This document shows, piece after piece, positions 25,484 to 34,837 of a DNA stretch of 64,000 bases. Under the pieces are notes generated by a model. That model worked only from the letters and a program-made list of their open reading frames with translations. It did not search any database and was not told the DNA's origin. Position 1 is the first letter of the stretch. Each line of letters opens with the position of its first letter. Both the position numbers and the translations under genes were made by a program. This DNA is from an uncultured Shewanella sp. GTDB taxonomy: Bacteria > Pseudomonadota > Gammaproteobacteria > Enterobacterales > Shewanellaceae. Where the stretch lies: the NCBI RefSeq assembly GCF_947501665.1, contig NZ_CANMWS010000018.1, positions 1 through 64,000 on the forward strand, given 5' to 3'.

Positions 25484-25999
25484 ATGGCCGTACAAGATAC
25501 GATTCCAAAGTCGAGAATGACACTTAGGTATAATACTGAAATAAAAGGAGATTCTGAAGATGTTGAATTACCATTACGCATTTTAATTCTTGGGGACTTC
25601 TCAGGAAAAAGTTCGGAAAAAGCAGACTTTTCTGAAAGAAGTATTACAAGGTTCGATGGAAAGAATCTTAATGCTGTTTTAGAGAAGATGAAAGTGAAAG
25701 CATCGGTGCAAGATGCTGATGGGATAAGTCATAGTGTCCCAATCTCAAGTGTTGACTCGTTTATGCCGCATAGCGTTTGTAACGAGATCCAAAATATGAA
25801 TGATTTAGTCAAGTTTAAAAAAATGCTGAATACGTTGCTATCAAGCATCAACAATAGCGGAAAGTTTCGTCAGGCGTTAAAGAATCTCATTGACAGTCCT
25901 GATGCCGTTGCGGCGCTAAGAACGATGATGTCGCCAAGTTATGAAGAGAATTCAACTTTTCTTCCTGCATTAATGTCATCGGAAAATCAACCCAATTAA
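25484..25999 (+). CDS. tssB: T6SS sheath small subunit TssB (VipA/IglA)
   Basis: The 171-residue protein has the TssB signature LPLRILILGDFSGK near residue 28 and the SVDSFMPHSV block. This is the small sheath subunit that interlocks with TssC to form the contractile cytoplasmic sheath. Length is typical (160-180). GAGAGG precedes the ATG. It is the first gene after the long leader, so it probably marks the start of the T6SS operon. It is followed by tssC with an 11- to 17-bp gap, depending on the tssC start. Confidence 0.92.
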   Translation: MAVQDTIPKSRMTLRYNTEIKGDSEDVELPLRILILGDFSGKSSEKADFSERSITRFDGKNLNAVLEKMKVKASVQDADGISHSVPISSVDSFMPHSVCNEIQNMNDLVKFKKMLNTLLSSINNSGKFRQALKNLIDSPDAVAALRTMMSPSYEENSTFLPALMSSENQPN

Positions 26000-26016
26000 T
26001 CATAAGGAGAATGTTA

Positions 26017-27906
26017 GTGGCTACTGAAATATTGACTATTGATAATACTCACCTTGAAGAATTAGGTGGTAGTTTGAATTATATGCCTGAGACACTCGAA
26101 TCGTTACTCGTCAAAAAGGCCAATACGAAGAGAGTCGATGATCTTAAGGAGAAAGTGGCAAGAATACTGGAGCCTGCGGCTGATTTCTTTGAAGATGATA
26201 GTATCGAAAACTATAAAAAATCGTTTATTTCCATTAAAGAAAAGTGTAATGAAGCAAAGTCGTTTCTTGACGAGAGCATAGAATCCGTCGACCGTGATTT
26301 TTCTACGTCACTTAATAGTGTCCTAGAAACGATTATTACTTCTTCCGATTTAGCCGATGAGAAGTTTTCTGAATTAACACCTGAACTTGAAGAGACCGCT
26401 AACATCGAATTCTCTATTCGAAATGCGTATTATCGAGTCGTTAAGGATGTTAACAAGCTCAATAAGAAGCAAACGGAACTTGACGATTTAGTGCTATCAG
26501 ATAAAGCCTTGTTGCTGAGTGAGAACGAGCAAGCCGCCGATTATTTTTTAGGTTGCATCGCGACCGCTGTTTTTAATGAGATTCTGCCGGACGATGATGA
26601 CGCGGGTTTGGCGATGGCAAATATTCGTCAAAAAGTATTGAACTTAAGTACTGATATCGACGATAAAATAAACCAACACCTTAACGCTATCTTACATGAT
26701 GAAAACTTCAAAGCATTGGAGTCAAACTGGTTAGGCTTGCAAGGATTGATAGAAAGTACAGATTGGTCGGCGAATATAATGATCGATATGTTAGATTGCA
26801 CCAAAGAAGAGTTAAGGGAAGATTTAGAAAATAATTCAGTTGATTTAACGAATAGTGATCTATTTAAGAAAATCTACGTTGCTGAATACGATCAATATGG
26901 TGGTAATCCTTATGGCTCCATTCTTGGTTTATATGAATTTGAAAATAGTGAACCCGATCGAAAATTCTTGAGTACTATGGGGAAAGTGGCAGCCGCGAGT
27001 CATGCACCCTTTATTTCATCTGTAGGGCCTGAGTTTTTTGGATGCGAGAGTATTCAAGAGCTTGCTGATATCAAAGATCTTGATGCACACCTGAATCATC
27101 CTAGGTTTGATAAGTGGAATGAATTACGAGGATCAGAAGAGGCGGCCTATCTTGGGATGACATTGCCTAAGTTCCTACTACGAGCGCCTTATGAAGCGAG
27201 AACGAACTCAGGCGGAATTGGTTTTGATGAAAGAATTGATATTGTAGAAGGGCATAAAGATTACCTTTGGGGAAATGCAGCACTGCTTTTTTGTAAAAAT
27301 ATGATCCAATCTTTTTCTGATTCTGGATGGTGCCAATATATTAGAGGACCGAAGGGCGGTGGGTTAATTGAATATCTTCCGAGCTATTCCTTTAACTTAA
27401 ATGGGCAACAAGAGCTAAAGTCACCGATTGAAATGACCATTCCTGATTATCGTGAATTACAATTTGCCAATGCTGGGTTTATACCACTCATTTATCGTAA
27501 GGGCAGCTCTGATGCTTGTTTTTTTAGTAGTCAATCCATTAGAAAATCAAAGCAATATAAAGACCCCAAAGATTCAGAAAACTCTCAGTTAGTTTCAAAT
27601 TTGTCATATACATTTTCTATCACAAGGATCGCGCACTATATCAAGTGCATTATGAGAGACAATATTGGCACATCGGCTACGTCAGAATACATTAATGAAG
27701 CAATCCAAAGTTGGTTATCGCAATACGTGACGACCGTTGAGAATCCAGATGATAGAACGCTTCGATACTATCCATTTAAAGCCGTCAGCGCTGAAACTGA
27801 AGAAAGAGAAGGGATGATCGGTTGGTATAACAGCAAGATATCTATTTTGCCTCATCTCCAATTTGAAGGAATGGATGTAGAGCTTAAATTAGATGTAAGA
27901 ACCTGA
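26017..27906 (+). CDS. tssC: T6SS sheath large subunit TssC (VipB/IglB), long N-terminus
   Basis: GTG 26017 is favoured because AAGGAG lies seven bases upstream; the ATG at 26011 is too close to it. The product is ~629 residues against ~490-510 usual for TssC. Recognisable sheath motifs start with FKALESNWLGLQGL near 231 and continue through YLGMTLPKFLLRAPY near 379 and YIRGPKGGGLIEYLP near 442. About 140 extra residues at the N-terminus are acidic and helical, with a weak coiled-coil look, and are not part of the normal subunit. They could decorate the outside of the sheath or bind a partner. Confidence 0.9.
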   Translation: MATEILTIDNTHLEELGGSLNYMPETLESLLVKKANTKRVDDLKEKVARILEPAADFFEDDSIENYKKSFISIKEKCNEAKSFLDESIESVDRDFSTSLNSVLETIITSSDLADEKFSELTPELEETANIEFSIRNAYYRVVKDVNKLNKKQTELDDLVLSDKALLLSENEQAADYFLGCIATAVFNEILPDDDDAGLAMANIRQKVLNLSTDIDDKINQHLNAILHDENFKALESNWLGLQGLIESTDWSANIMIDMLDCTKEELREDLENNSVDLTNSDLFKKIYVAEYDQYGGNPYGSILGLYEFENSEPDRKFLSTMGKVAAASHAPFISSVGPEFFGCESIQELADIKDLDAHLNHPRFDKWNELRGSEEAAYLGMTLPKFLLRAPYEARTNSGGIGFDERIDIVEGHKDYLWGNAALLFCKNMIQSFSDSGWCQYIRGPKGGGLIEYLPSYSFNLNGQQELKSPIEMTIPDYRELQFANAGFIPLIYRKGSSDACFFSSQSIRKSKQYKDPKDSENSQLVSNLSYTFSITRIAHYIKCIMRDNIGTSATSEYINEAIQSWLSQYVTTVENPDDRTLRYYPFKAVSAETEEREGMIGWYNSKISILPHLQFEGMDVELKLDVRT

Positions 27907-27979
27907 TTATTTCAATGTTGTATGGCGATATAACGATGCGCATTGCGGATATCATCAATAACCCACAAGGAAAATTAAA

Positions 27980-28558
27980 ATGGCTAGAACATCATATAAC
28001 TGTGATATTGCACAGGGCTTTAACTTTCAAAAAGACGAACAAACCTTAGTCGGACACATTAATACATTGTCAATTGCTGGTAAGGAATTTAAGCCAGATA
28101 TTGCGGTGATGGATCCAACGAAAATCAATGAAAGTGGCAGTAAAAAAGTTGTCGGTATTGTGTCTAATATTGACTGGGAAGGTGGTTTTGCCAATCCAAT
28201 TAGTTTTGGGTGTCAAATTTCCATTGATAACAAGCAAGCTGCGACGTTACTTCAACACAGCAACTTAAGTAATACCAGTGTATCCGTTGGTTTTTCTATT
28301 TATGAATATGACCCTAAAGCCAAAGTGTATTATATGAATTTTCATACAGAAACAGCGCCTCTGCTGGGATTAGTGAACAAATCGGGTGGCGAGCTTAATC
28401 TGCATATTGATAATGATTTTTCTACCACTATTGTCTCACCTAAGAATTTTTACTTCTGTTTAGGGGTGATGCCAGAAGATCAAGAACAAGATATCCATAT
28501 GGCGGTATCCAATACGTCTAAGTTCGCTAAAAAATGGGGCGTAACAGTAAAGGCATAA
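27980..28558 (+). CDS. Hcp/IglC-like inner tube protein
   Basis: The 192-residue protein is predicted rich in beta strands and sits directly after tssBC and before tssK. This is where Francisella has iglC (its Hcp-like tube protein, ~209 residues) and many T6SS loci have hcp. Similarity to canonical Hcp is weak by eye: no MAxxxFLKIxGIxGES start is present. The assignment therefore rests mainly on size, all-beta character and position. The gene has its own ribosome site 74 bp after tssC and is followed by a large inverted repeat, which suggests separate transcript-end control of an abundant product. Confidence 0.6.
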   Translation: MARTSYNCDIAQGFNFQKDEQTLVGHINTLSIAGKEFKPDIAVMDPTKINESGSKKVVGIVSNIDWEGGFANPISFGCQISIDNKQAATLLQHSNLSNTSVSVGFSIYEYDPKAKVYYMNFHTETAPLLGLVNKSGGELNLHIDNDFSTTIVSPKNFYFCLGVMPEDQEQDIHMAVSNTSKFAKKWGVTVKA

Positions 28559-28566
28559 AGCCGTTT

Positions 28567-28621
28567 ACCTATCAGCTGTTTTACTCGTTAATGCCTTAAT
28601 CACCATTATCAGCTGATAGGT
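28567..28621 (+). terminator. Inverted repeat downstream of hcp-like gene
   Basis: Perfect 12-nt arms ACCTATCAGCTG (28567-28578) and CAGCTGATAGGT (28610-28621) are separated by 31 nt, with TTTTC at and just after the right arm. It may act as a weak terminator or as an mRNA-stabilising stem that gives more tube-protein transcript than downstream baseplate transcript. Each arm also contains a palindromic CAGCTG. Confidence 0.55.
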
Positions 28622-28670
28622 TTTCTTAGCTGTTTGAACCCATAATAATCAATTTTAAGAGGGAAATCTC

Positions 28671-30008
28671 ATGACACATCAAGTACCTGCACCCGTCAAG
28701 TGGGAAATTGGCCAGCCATTACTTCCTGAACATTTAATCGCACAGGAGGAGTCGTTGCTCGCTGAAGCGTCAGAGCGAGTGAGTACACTTGGCTTTCCGT
28801 CTTATGGGATTAGTAGCATCAAATGGGATGAAGCTCTGCTAGCTGAAGAGGGGTGTCTCAGTATCATAAGGTTGAGGTTATTAACTAAAGCGAATAGTGT
28901 ATTTATAGATTTCCCTGGTAATAGCACGGTGTTGACAGCCCCTGTAGAATTAAAAGACCATAGAGATCCTAATGTTTATTATTATGTGCTTAAAGAAAAT
29001 GGGCCGAGTCAACATCACTCAGTAACCCCACTAATCCCTAAAAATGACAATATTAGTCGCCGCTTATTTAAATTGATATTGAGCGCAAATCAAGTGCTCC
29101 CTGCTGATTTTGAATACTTGCTGACGGATCACGATGTTATCGAACAAGGTTGTCTGGGACAGTTTGAAAAACCATATAATAGTGATTGGCAACTTGCGTC
29201 TAGCTTCGTGCCACCATTAATACAGTTAGGCCGTTCACCGTATCTTGCACCATCATTGAAACAACTATTGATTGTTATGAGACGATTTAGAGCGGATTTA
29301 AGACAAGAATATAGCGCAAAAAATTTGCCGATATCGCTCTTATACGGGGTCAAACAATGCTTGCATAGTGTACAGGAAAATATTCGACTCATGGAGAATT
29401 TGAATATTTCTGAGCGTACCCATGGAGAATTAAAACTACACCCGTATTATTTGTATGAGTCTTTACAATCGCTATTAACGGATATCACATTATATCGAGG
29501 GGAGTGGCCAGAAAGAGAGCCGAGTCCCTATCGTCATCAAGAATTACATTCGTTGTTTAACCATCTGATTAATCAGTTAGTCCTGAGAATGAAAATCAAT
29601 AAAAGTGAGTCACAATGTTTTGAACTCTTGTTGACTGATGGTGTTTATTCATCACCGCTTCCGCCGGGCATTAAACAAGATGATAAGCTCTATCTCGTCG
29701 TTGACTGTCACAATCAGGCACCATTAGACCATGATGATTTACCAACACTTAGCAGTCGCGCGCGAGTGCCAGTACTCAATGATTATGCATTGCATGGTGG
29801 GGAGTTACTTCCCGTTGACAATCCCACTTTTGGTTATGAGTTTGGTGACAATATTCAATGTTTCGAGCTTGTACCATCGGCTGAGAGGAAACATATTCAG
29901 CAAGATAATGATGTCGGGTTTTACGCCCAATCAGCCTATCGCCATATGAGCTTTTATCTATACCGAAAGCTACCCTTCGAAATAAGTGAAAAAGTCGAGT
30001 CTTTCTAA
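28671..30008 (+). CDS. tssK: T6SS baseplate protein TssK (IglD position)
   Basis: The 445-residue protein begins PVKWEIGQPLLPEHLIAQEE, the TssK N-terminal motif (V-x-W, then L-P-x-H-x-x-x-Q-x). Length is as usual for TssK (440-450). TssK connects the baseplate to the membrane complex, and the C-terminal half carries its receptor-binding-like head. In the Francisella island the fourth gene of the igl operon (iglD) occupies this place. A good ribosome site (GAGGG) precedes the ATG. Confidence 0.85.
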   Translation: MTHQVPAPVKWEIGQPLLPEHLIAQEESLLAEASERVSTLGFPSYGISSIKWDEALLAEEGCLSIIRLRLLTKANSVFIDFPGNSTVLTAPVELKDHRDPNVYYYVLKENGPSQHHSVTPLIPKNDNISRRLFKLILSANQVLPADFEYLLTDHDVIEQGCLGQFEKPYNSDWQLASSFVPPLIQLGRSPYLAPSLKQLLIVMRRFRADLRQEYSAKNLPISLLYGVKQCLHSVQENIRLMENLNISERTHGELKLHPYYLYESLQSLLTDITLYRGEWPEREPSPYRHQELHSLFNHLINQLVLRMKINKSESQCFELLLTDGVYSSPLPPGIKQDDKLYLVVDCHNQAPLDHDDLPTLSSRARVPVLNDYALHGGELLPVDNPTFGYEFGDNIQCFELVPSAERKHIQQDNDVGFYAQSAYRHMSFYLYRKLPFEISEKVESF

Positions 30009-30037
30009 CGTCCCCTAGAGATTAAAAGGAGAGTGGA

Positions 30038-30427
30038 ATGGGTACCTTGATTTGTCGCGTAGAGTTAAACAAAAATGATGGGGTGACGATTACAGTTGAT
30101 AACAAATCAGGCCGAGTAAAACATACCATTGTACTGGATGGCAGTTCAATTACCACGCAGAGTGTGAGTGTCAGTAATACAAGTAAGATAGTACAAACCC
30201 CTAATGCGGTTTCTATTGATTGTAAACACTTCAATGTTAAAGCAGATACCATCAAATTCACGTCTAAAATGTCGACCAGCATGTCTAGCGGGTCATCTTT
30301 TAATATTGACAGTGGAACAACCATGACCGCTGATGCCAAAGCAATGGCAACGATTAAATCGGCTACTGTCAATATTAAGGGGCAGGGGTTGGTTAAGGTT
30401 GAAGGTGCGATGATCAAGCTTCAATAA
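30038..30427 (+). CDS. Needle-only VgrG-like spike protein (gp5 beta-helix)
   Basis: The 129-residue protein consists almost entirely of short alternating strands with Thr/Ser/Val/Ile/Lys repeats (GVTITVDNKSG, TIKFTSKMSTSMSS, ATIKSATVNIKG), the pattern of the triple-stranded beta-helix at the C-terminus of VgrG/gp5. It has no gp27-like hub or OB-fold domain. Francisella VgrG (about 160 residues) is also a needle-only protein. The missing hub may be encoded by 34838-36544. AAGGAGAG precedes the ATG. The gene lies where tssE is often found, but I see no gp25-like TssE motif in it. Confidence 0.6.
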   Translation: MGTLICRVELNKNDGVTITVDNKSGRVKHTIVLDGSSITTQSVSVSNTSKIVQTPNAVSIDCKHFNVKADTIKFTSKMSTSMSSGSSFNIDSGTTMTADAKAMATIKSATVNIKGQGLVKVEGAMIKLQ

Positions 30428-30503
30428 TGTGCAGTGTATTTGATAAAAGCATTGGTCGACCGTTTTAGTCAACGTGATGAATAATAATTTGAGGTTATTC
30501 CTG

Positions 30504-32120
30504 ATGGAACTTAATTCAGAACTCCAAACAGCCTACAGTGATGAAATTGCCTATATTAATGACTTTCGTCATTTTTACACCGAGCGCTTTATTGATGCGC
30601 CTATAGGTGAAAATAATCCAGAAATTAAGAAGTTGGTAGAATCAATAGCATTGTTACTCGCGAGAAACCGAGTGACGGGGGAAAAACATATCGCTCAACT
30701 GTATAACCGACTTTTTTACCAACTGTATCCTTATTTAGTCTCGCCACTACCCAGCATGTCACTCATTAAAGTTAATCAACAGAACCTAGCTGAATCGCTA
30801 GTCTTGACTCGAGATACAGCGATGATTTTATCGACTAATGATGGTGAAGAAGCGATTTTTAAAACATTGTTTGATCAAAAAATACAGCCAGTTAAACTCG
30901 ATAATATAGAGTGCTTTGGTGGTAAAGTGAATCAATCAACACTAAAAATAACGGTTTCAAATTTATCAGAAATCCCTCATTGCTTGGATGGCATGAATCT
31001 ATTTTTACGGGTTGGTGATGATCTGATATCGACACTGAAGTTGCAACAGTTATTGAGTGATAGCAGTATCTCGGTGCATGCTGTATTTGATGGTGGAAAA
31101 CGAGTTGATTGCCAATATTTCGTGGGTAGACCTAAAAGCTGTCAATTACAATCGAGTGGTTCGTTTTCAGACATCAATCCGGTAGCGTTAGCACGGTATT
31201 ATTTTCATATGCCGCTGCAAGCGTCTTATTTTAATATTGATCTCATCGAAGCACCGCAAAGGTGGCAAACCTGTACTTTTGAAATTGTCTTAGACTGCTC
31301 TTGGCCGGAAAGTCTCCGGTTAACAAAAGACATGTTTCAACTTAATGTGATTGCTGTTGAAAACAGATTGCCGGATGAAGCAAAGCCGATTGAGTGTGAT
31401 GGTATTCAGTCGAGTTATCCAATTATGCCCCCTAGCGATAAGCCTGATATGGAATTAAGCCAGATAGAAGGCGTTTATCTGATTGAAGACAACCAAAGAA
31501 TTGCACTGCAAACGGGGGTGATAAAAAACCAGCCTGGAAATTATGAAATCCATTTAAACTCAGTTAATGGCAGAAGGTTACCTGCTTTATCTTTGAATAT
31601 GCCACAGTCATTTGAAGAACCCGTACAAATAGTTGTTCAGGCACTGTGGCACCAACCCGCGTTTAAACAGCAACTGTGGAAAGATATTTCTGTGCGTTTT
31701 TATGACATGGACTGTCCAGAACTCAGCTTACAGTTATTGCCTAATATTCAGCAAAAAATAGTGCCTTACCAAGACCCTGTTGAGTTGACCCCAGAGCAGT
31801 ATCTCTCTTTATCAGCCTTGAAAAATAAAGCGAAACTCGAGGTAGGAGACATTATCCTCATGCTCGATTCACTCAGCAGTGTGTGGGCAGGCGACTATAA
31901 GGTAATACGATCATTGATAAACACGATTCACGCAAGAGAGTCGACATTTATATTGGACAGTGGCAGGGCGTGCAAAGGGTTAGAGTATGTGTTATCGCTG
32001 CATCATGTTGATCATTATCTTGAGCCATTAGTCATCGATTTTAACCGACGTTTAGCACACCTATTAACCCATTGGATTAGTGCAATACCCATTAAAATAA
32101 AATGTGACTATCAGATGTAG
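30504..32120 (+). CDS. tssF: T6SS baseplate protein TssF
   Basis: The 538-residue product from ATG 30504 (AGGT nearby) starts MELNSELQTAYSDEIAYIND; an upstream ATG at 30474 lacks a ribosome site. The N-terminal block with YTERF, ESIALLLARNRV, IAQLYNRLFYQLYPYLVSPLPSM is the TssF motif region (ARNRxK, then YPxLxxPLPS). Length is near the lower end of the family (usually 560-620). TssF with TssG forms the wedge of the baseplate. Here tssG does not follow directly: the TssL-like gene sits between them. Confidence 0.82.
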   Translation: MELNSELQTAYSDEIAYINDFRHFYTERFIDAPIGENNPEIKKLVESIALLLARNRVTGEKHIAQLYNRLFYQLYPYLVSPLPSMSLIKVNQQNLAESLVLTRDTAMILSTNDGEEAIFKTLFDQKIQPVKLDNIECFGGKVNQSTLKITVSNLSEIPHCLDGMNLFLRVGDDLISTLKLQQLLSDSSISVHAVFDGGKRVDCQYFVGRPKSCQLQSSGSFSDINPVALARYYFHMPLQASYFNIDLIEAPQRWQTCTFEIVLDCSWPESLRLTKDMFQLNVIAVENRLPDEAKPIECDGIQSSYPIMPPSDKPDMELSQIEGVYLIEDNQRIALQTGVIKNQPGNYEIHLNSVNGRRLPALSLNMPQSFEEPVQIVVQALWHQPAFKQQLWKDISVRFYDMDCPELSLQLLPNIQQKIVPYQDPVELTPEQYLSLSALKNKAKLEVGDIILMLDSLSSVWAGDYKVIRSLINTIHARESTFILDSGRACKGLEYVLSLHHVDHYLEPLVIDFNRRLAHLLTHWISAIPIKIKCDYQM

Positions 32121-32256
32121 CAGCACAATGGCTGATGACGACTTGTGTGACAATCACAATGCCAACTTTCTCATTGAGTTAATTAATCTCGAGAATAGTA
32201 GAGTCAGAAACAGTCGAATGGATAACTAAAAATAACCTATAAAAACAGGAGGAATT

Positions 32257-32868
32257 ATGAAGGTTAACGGTTGGAAGACTATCTATCGTTTTATCTGTGA
32301 GAGGGAGCAACTTCTAAGCGGCAGATCATTTGAACAGCAAGGAATGATACAGGGAGTCAGTGCCGAATTGTCAATCATTGAGCCAGAGAAGGTCGCCAGT
32401 AATATTGAGATAAACTTAATTGAATCTGCTCTTCTCAGTGCATTAGATAAATGTGAAGCATCCCTTCTGCAAGAACTTGAGCCAGAGAAAGTCAATTGGA
32501 TAATGATCGCGTTAACTATCTATAGCGATGAATGTGCTCGTATCGCTCAAAATGGCATTGATCCGGTAAAATGGCGAGGGGTACAACATTCAAAGCTTAA
32601 TATTCGTTCAGGAGGTCATTATTTTTACACTTGTTTGGATAAACTACTCGAGCAAAGTGAACTGATGGTTGACGTTTTAGATGTTTATTACTTCTGTTTA
32701 AATCAAGGGTTTGTTGGACGTTACTATTTAGATAATACAGCAAAGCAATCTTATCTCGATAAGTTGGAAGAGGTGATTAGTCAGGTTATCAGGCCTAACC
32801 CTTATGCTTCAGTGGTTCAATTAGAACGATTTCCTATGAATAAATTGCAACCAGAATTGTCAATATGA
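32257..32868 (+). CDS. TssL/DotU-like protein without membrane anchor
   Basis: The 203-residue protein has the DotU signature near its C-terminal third: LDVYYFCLNQGFVGRYYLDN, matching the L-E-x-x-x-x-C-L-x-x-G-F-x-G-R-Y pattern of TssL cytoplasmic domains. Canonical TssL ends with a TM helix; this sequence stops at NKLQPELSI about 45 residues after the motif and shows no hydrophobic helix anywhere. It would therefore be a soluble TssL cytoplasmic domain needing another protein for anchoring. A strong AGGAGG ribosome site precedes the ATG; the stop overlaps the tssG start by 4 bp. Confidence 0.65.
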   Translation: MKVNGWKTIYRFICEREQLLSGRSFEQQGMIQGVSAELSIIEPEKVASNIEINLIESALLSALDKCEASLLQELEPEKVNWIMIALTIYSDECARIAQNGIDPVKWRGVQHSKLNIRSGGHYFYTCLDKLLEQSELMVDVLDVYYFCLNQGFVGRYYLDNTAKQSYLDKLEEVISQVIRPNPYASVVQLERFPMNKLQPELSI

Positions 32869-33776
32869 GTACATTTTCTTTTGCAATTGAAAATAAGATA
32901 AAAGCGAATTTGGTCCGATTCGACTTGCTTGCATTATATAGGCTGTTGAACCACTACGGTTTTGGTGAAGATAAAATTTGGTTTACGAGTAATCACTCAC
33001 TCGCATCACAAGATCGACTAATAGAAGCCATTTCCTTCTATGGTGAAGAAGTCCAAATTGTTATCAATTTTGGTATTCTTGGTGCACAAACACCATTACC
33101 GTCGTTTTGGTTAAAGCAAATTGAAACCGATGAAGTTGATGGAAAACAACTTAGTAAAGTACTTGGGTTTTTAGATCACCTCGTTATTCAAGACTTTATC
33201 GGGCAAATTTATCCAGAATTGAATAGTCAATATTTTTCAAATTGGGCGACGCTTGTAAAGCAGCATATGGTATTAGAGTGTATGCCGACCGATACCAGTT
33301 TGCACTGGCTCTTTAAACTGGTCTTTCCCGAGTTTAATTTGACATTTTCTCAGAACACTGCAGGCGTAACACTGGGATCAAAGTCATTAATTTTTGGTCG
33401 AGCGAATATGGGATCCCTGACGACATTAGGTGGAAAGGCCAAAGGGGCGAACCTAAATCAATTGGTTGAATTGAAACTTAAAACAAAAGACTATCGCTTT
33501 TATTTTAATTGGGAAGAAGAAATTAAACGTCGTTTGCAAGATTACATTTTTCCTTTGCTTGATGACAAAGAAATATATTTGACGATTAACTTTCAAACTG
33601 ATGAACCCTTGCAAGATATCCATCTTGTTAATTTGAGTCGATTAGGTATTCATTCCTTAAGTACTGGCCAGCAAGCATTGAGAGGTGTCGAGGTGCATAG
33701 TGGTTTTGTCAGGCGAGTTAAGCCCCTAAAACAAAATAATAGTGATTGGACAGACAAATGCCGAATTCAGGTTTAG
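32865..33776 (+). CDS. tssG: T6SS baseplate protein TssG
   Basis: The 303-residue protein has the TssG layout: FDLLALYRLLNHYGF at the N-terminus, then FGILGAQTPLPSFWLKQI (the family's G-L-x-G-x-x-x-P-L-P-x-x-Y block), FLDHLVIQDFIGQIY, and a C-terminal LSRLGIHSLSTGQQ followed by RVKPLKQ (family L-G-x-x-x-x-L-G). TssG pairs with TssF in baseplate wedges. The ATG overlaps the stop of the TssL-like gene and its 3' end overlaps the next gene. Confidence 0.85.
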   Translation: MSTFSFAIENKIKANLVRFDLLALYRLLNHYGFGEDKIWFTSNHSLASQDRLIEAISFYGEEVQIVINFGILGAQTPLPSFWLKQIETDEVDGKQLSKVLGFLDHLVIQDFIGQIYPELNSQYFSNWATLVKQHMVLECMPTDTSLHWLFKLVFPEFNLTFSQNTAGVTLGSKSLIFGRANMGSLTTLGGKAKGANLNQLVELKLKTKDYRFYFNWEEEIKRRLQDYIFPLLDDKEIYLTINFQTDEPLQDIHLVNLSRLGIHSLSTGQQALRGVEVHSGFVRRVKPLKQNNSDWTDKCRIQV

Positions 33777-34753
33777 CGCATCTTATTAGCGACATTAAAA
33801 TAGAGAGTGATTTCTCAGACATATTGATAGAGAAAAACTTTCAACAGTTTTCTGGATGGTGGATAAATGGAGACTTTACAAGAATCATTGAGTTAGGCGA
33901 TGAAATCATACCGACAGATGCCTATGATATTAGAATGACATTTTATTACCTCTATAGTAGCTGGGTAACGGTTGAAAATCATTGTTTTGAAAATGTGTTG
34001 AAAGTCGTAGAAAAACTGCTCATTGAGTATGGTAATTTGCCTGAAGCAAACGTCGTGTTGGCGTCAAACCTTAGCGATTCTATTCGGTTGTTTCTAAAAA
34101 AAATATTGAAACGTCTAGAACGATTTAAGCCCTCTTTAGGGACTATCCAAGAAGATATCAATGATCTTTATGACAGGTTAGAACGGATAAAAGTCACGTT
34201 AGAACAGTATCCTGAGTTACAAGTTTCTTGTCCGTTTATTGAAGATATACAAGCAATCTATTATCCATTGCTGTCGGCTCAAGGTGAAGAGGAAGAGATA
34301 AAGGCTGATGGTTCTGCACAGTCATCAATGACTCCAGCAATTGACTCTGTTAATACTCAACTGATTAACTCTCAATCGGTTAACATTGACGGTGAACGCT
34401 CATTTCCATTAGCCCAGTTGATGGAAAAAATAAGACTACTTGAGGTATTAGTGCAAAGAGATGAGCTTTATAAGGGGGCTGTCGTGGTAGAAAATATTCA
34501 ATATGAGTTAGCGAACTTCAATCCGCTACTTTATTTTCCCAAGGTATTTTCGCGTTATACCGCGATTAAAGCGCAAAATTCGGCATGCTTTATGAAATAC
34601 ATTCACGCCCATGAACCCAATCAATGGCAAGCGTTAATGGAAAACTTGTCGGTTGATATAGACAGTTTTAAAGCACTTGAAATAACGCCTGAAGCACCGT
34701 CAAACGCTGGAAATAATTATCCAGAAGATGACGATAATGACTCCTATCGTTAG
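33758..34753 (+). CDS. TssA-family / IglI-like T6SS protein
   Basis: The start ATG 33758 lies inside the end of tssG (19-bp overlap); an upstream TTG at 33746 is less likely. The ~331-residue mostly helical protein has a linker rich in Gln, Ser and Asn around 185-215 and a C-terminal domain with VENIQYELANFNPLLYFPKV followed by FSRYTAIK. This is reminiscent of the C-terminal domains of TssA-type and Francisella IglI-family proteins. A typical ImpA_N domain is not evident. TssA-type proteins prime sheath assembly or cap its distal end; which role applies here is uncertain. Confidence 0.55.
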   Translation: MPNSGLAHLISDIKIESDFSDILIEKNFQQFSGWWINGDFTRIIELGDEIIPTDAYDIRMTFYYLYSSWVTVENHCFENVLKVVEKLLIEYGNLPEANVVLASNLSDSIRLFLKKILKRLERFKPSLGTIQEDINDLYDRLERIKVTLEQYPELQVSCPFIEDIQAIYYPLLSAQGEEEEIKADGSAQSSMTPAIDSVNTQLINSQSVNIDGERSFPLAQLMEKIRLLEVLVQRDELYKGAVVVENIQYELANFNPLLYFPKVFSRYTAIKAQNSACFMKYIHAHEPNQWQALMENLSVDIDSFKALEITPEAPSNAGNNYPEDDDNDSYR

Positions 34754-34837
34754 CAACACTATCGTTAACCACACGACCCTTCACCACATGAGCCGTTAAT
34801 CAAATGGGTAAAAGGGGATCTTAATAGGAGTGAACTG

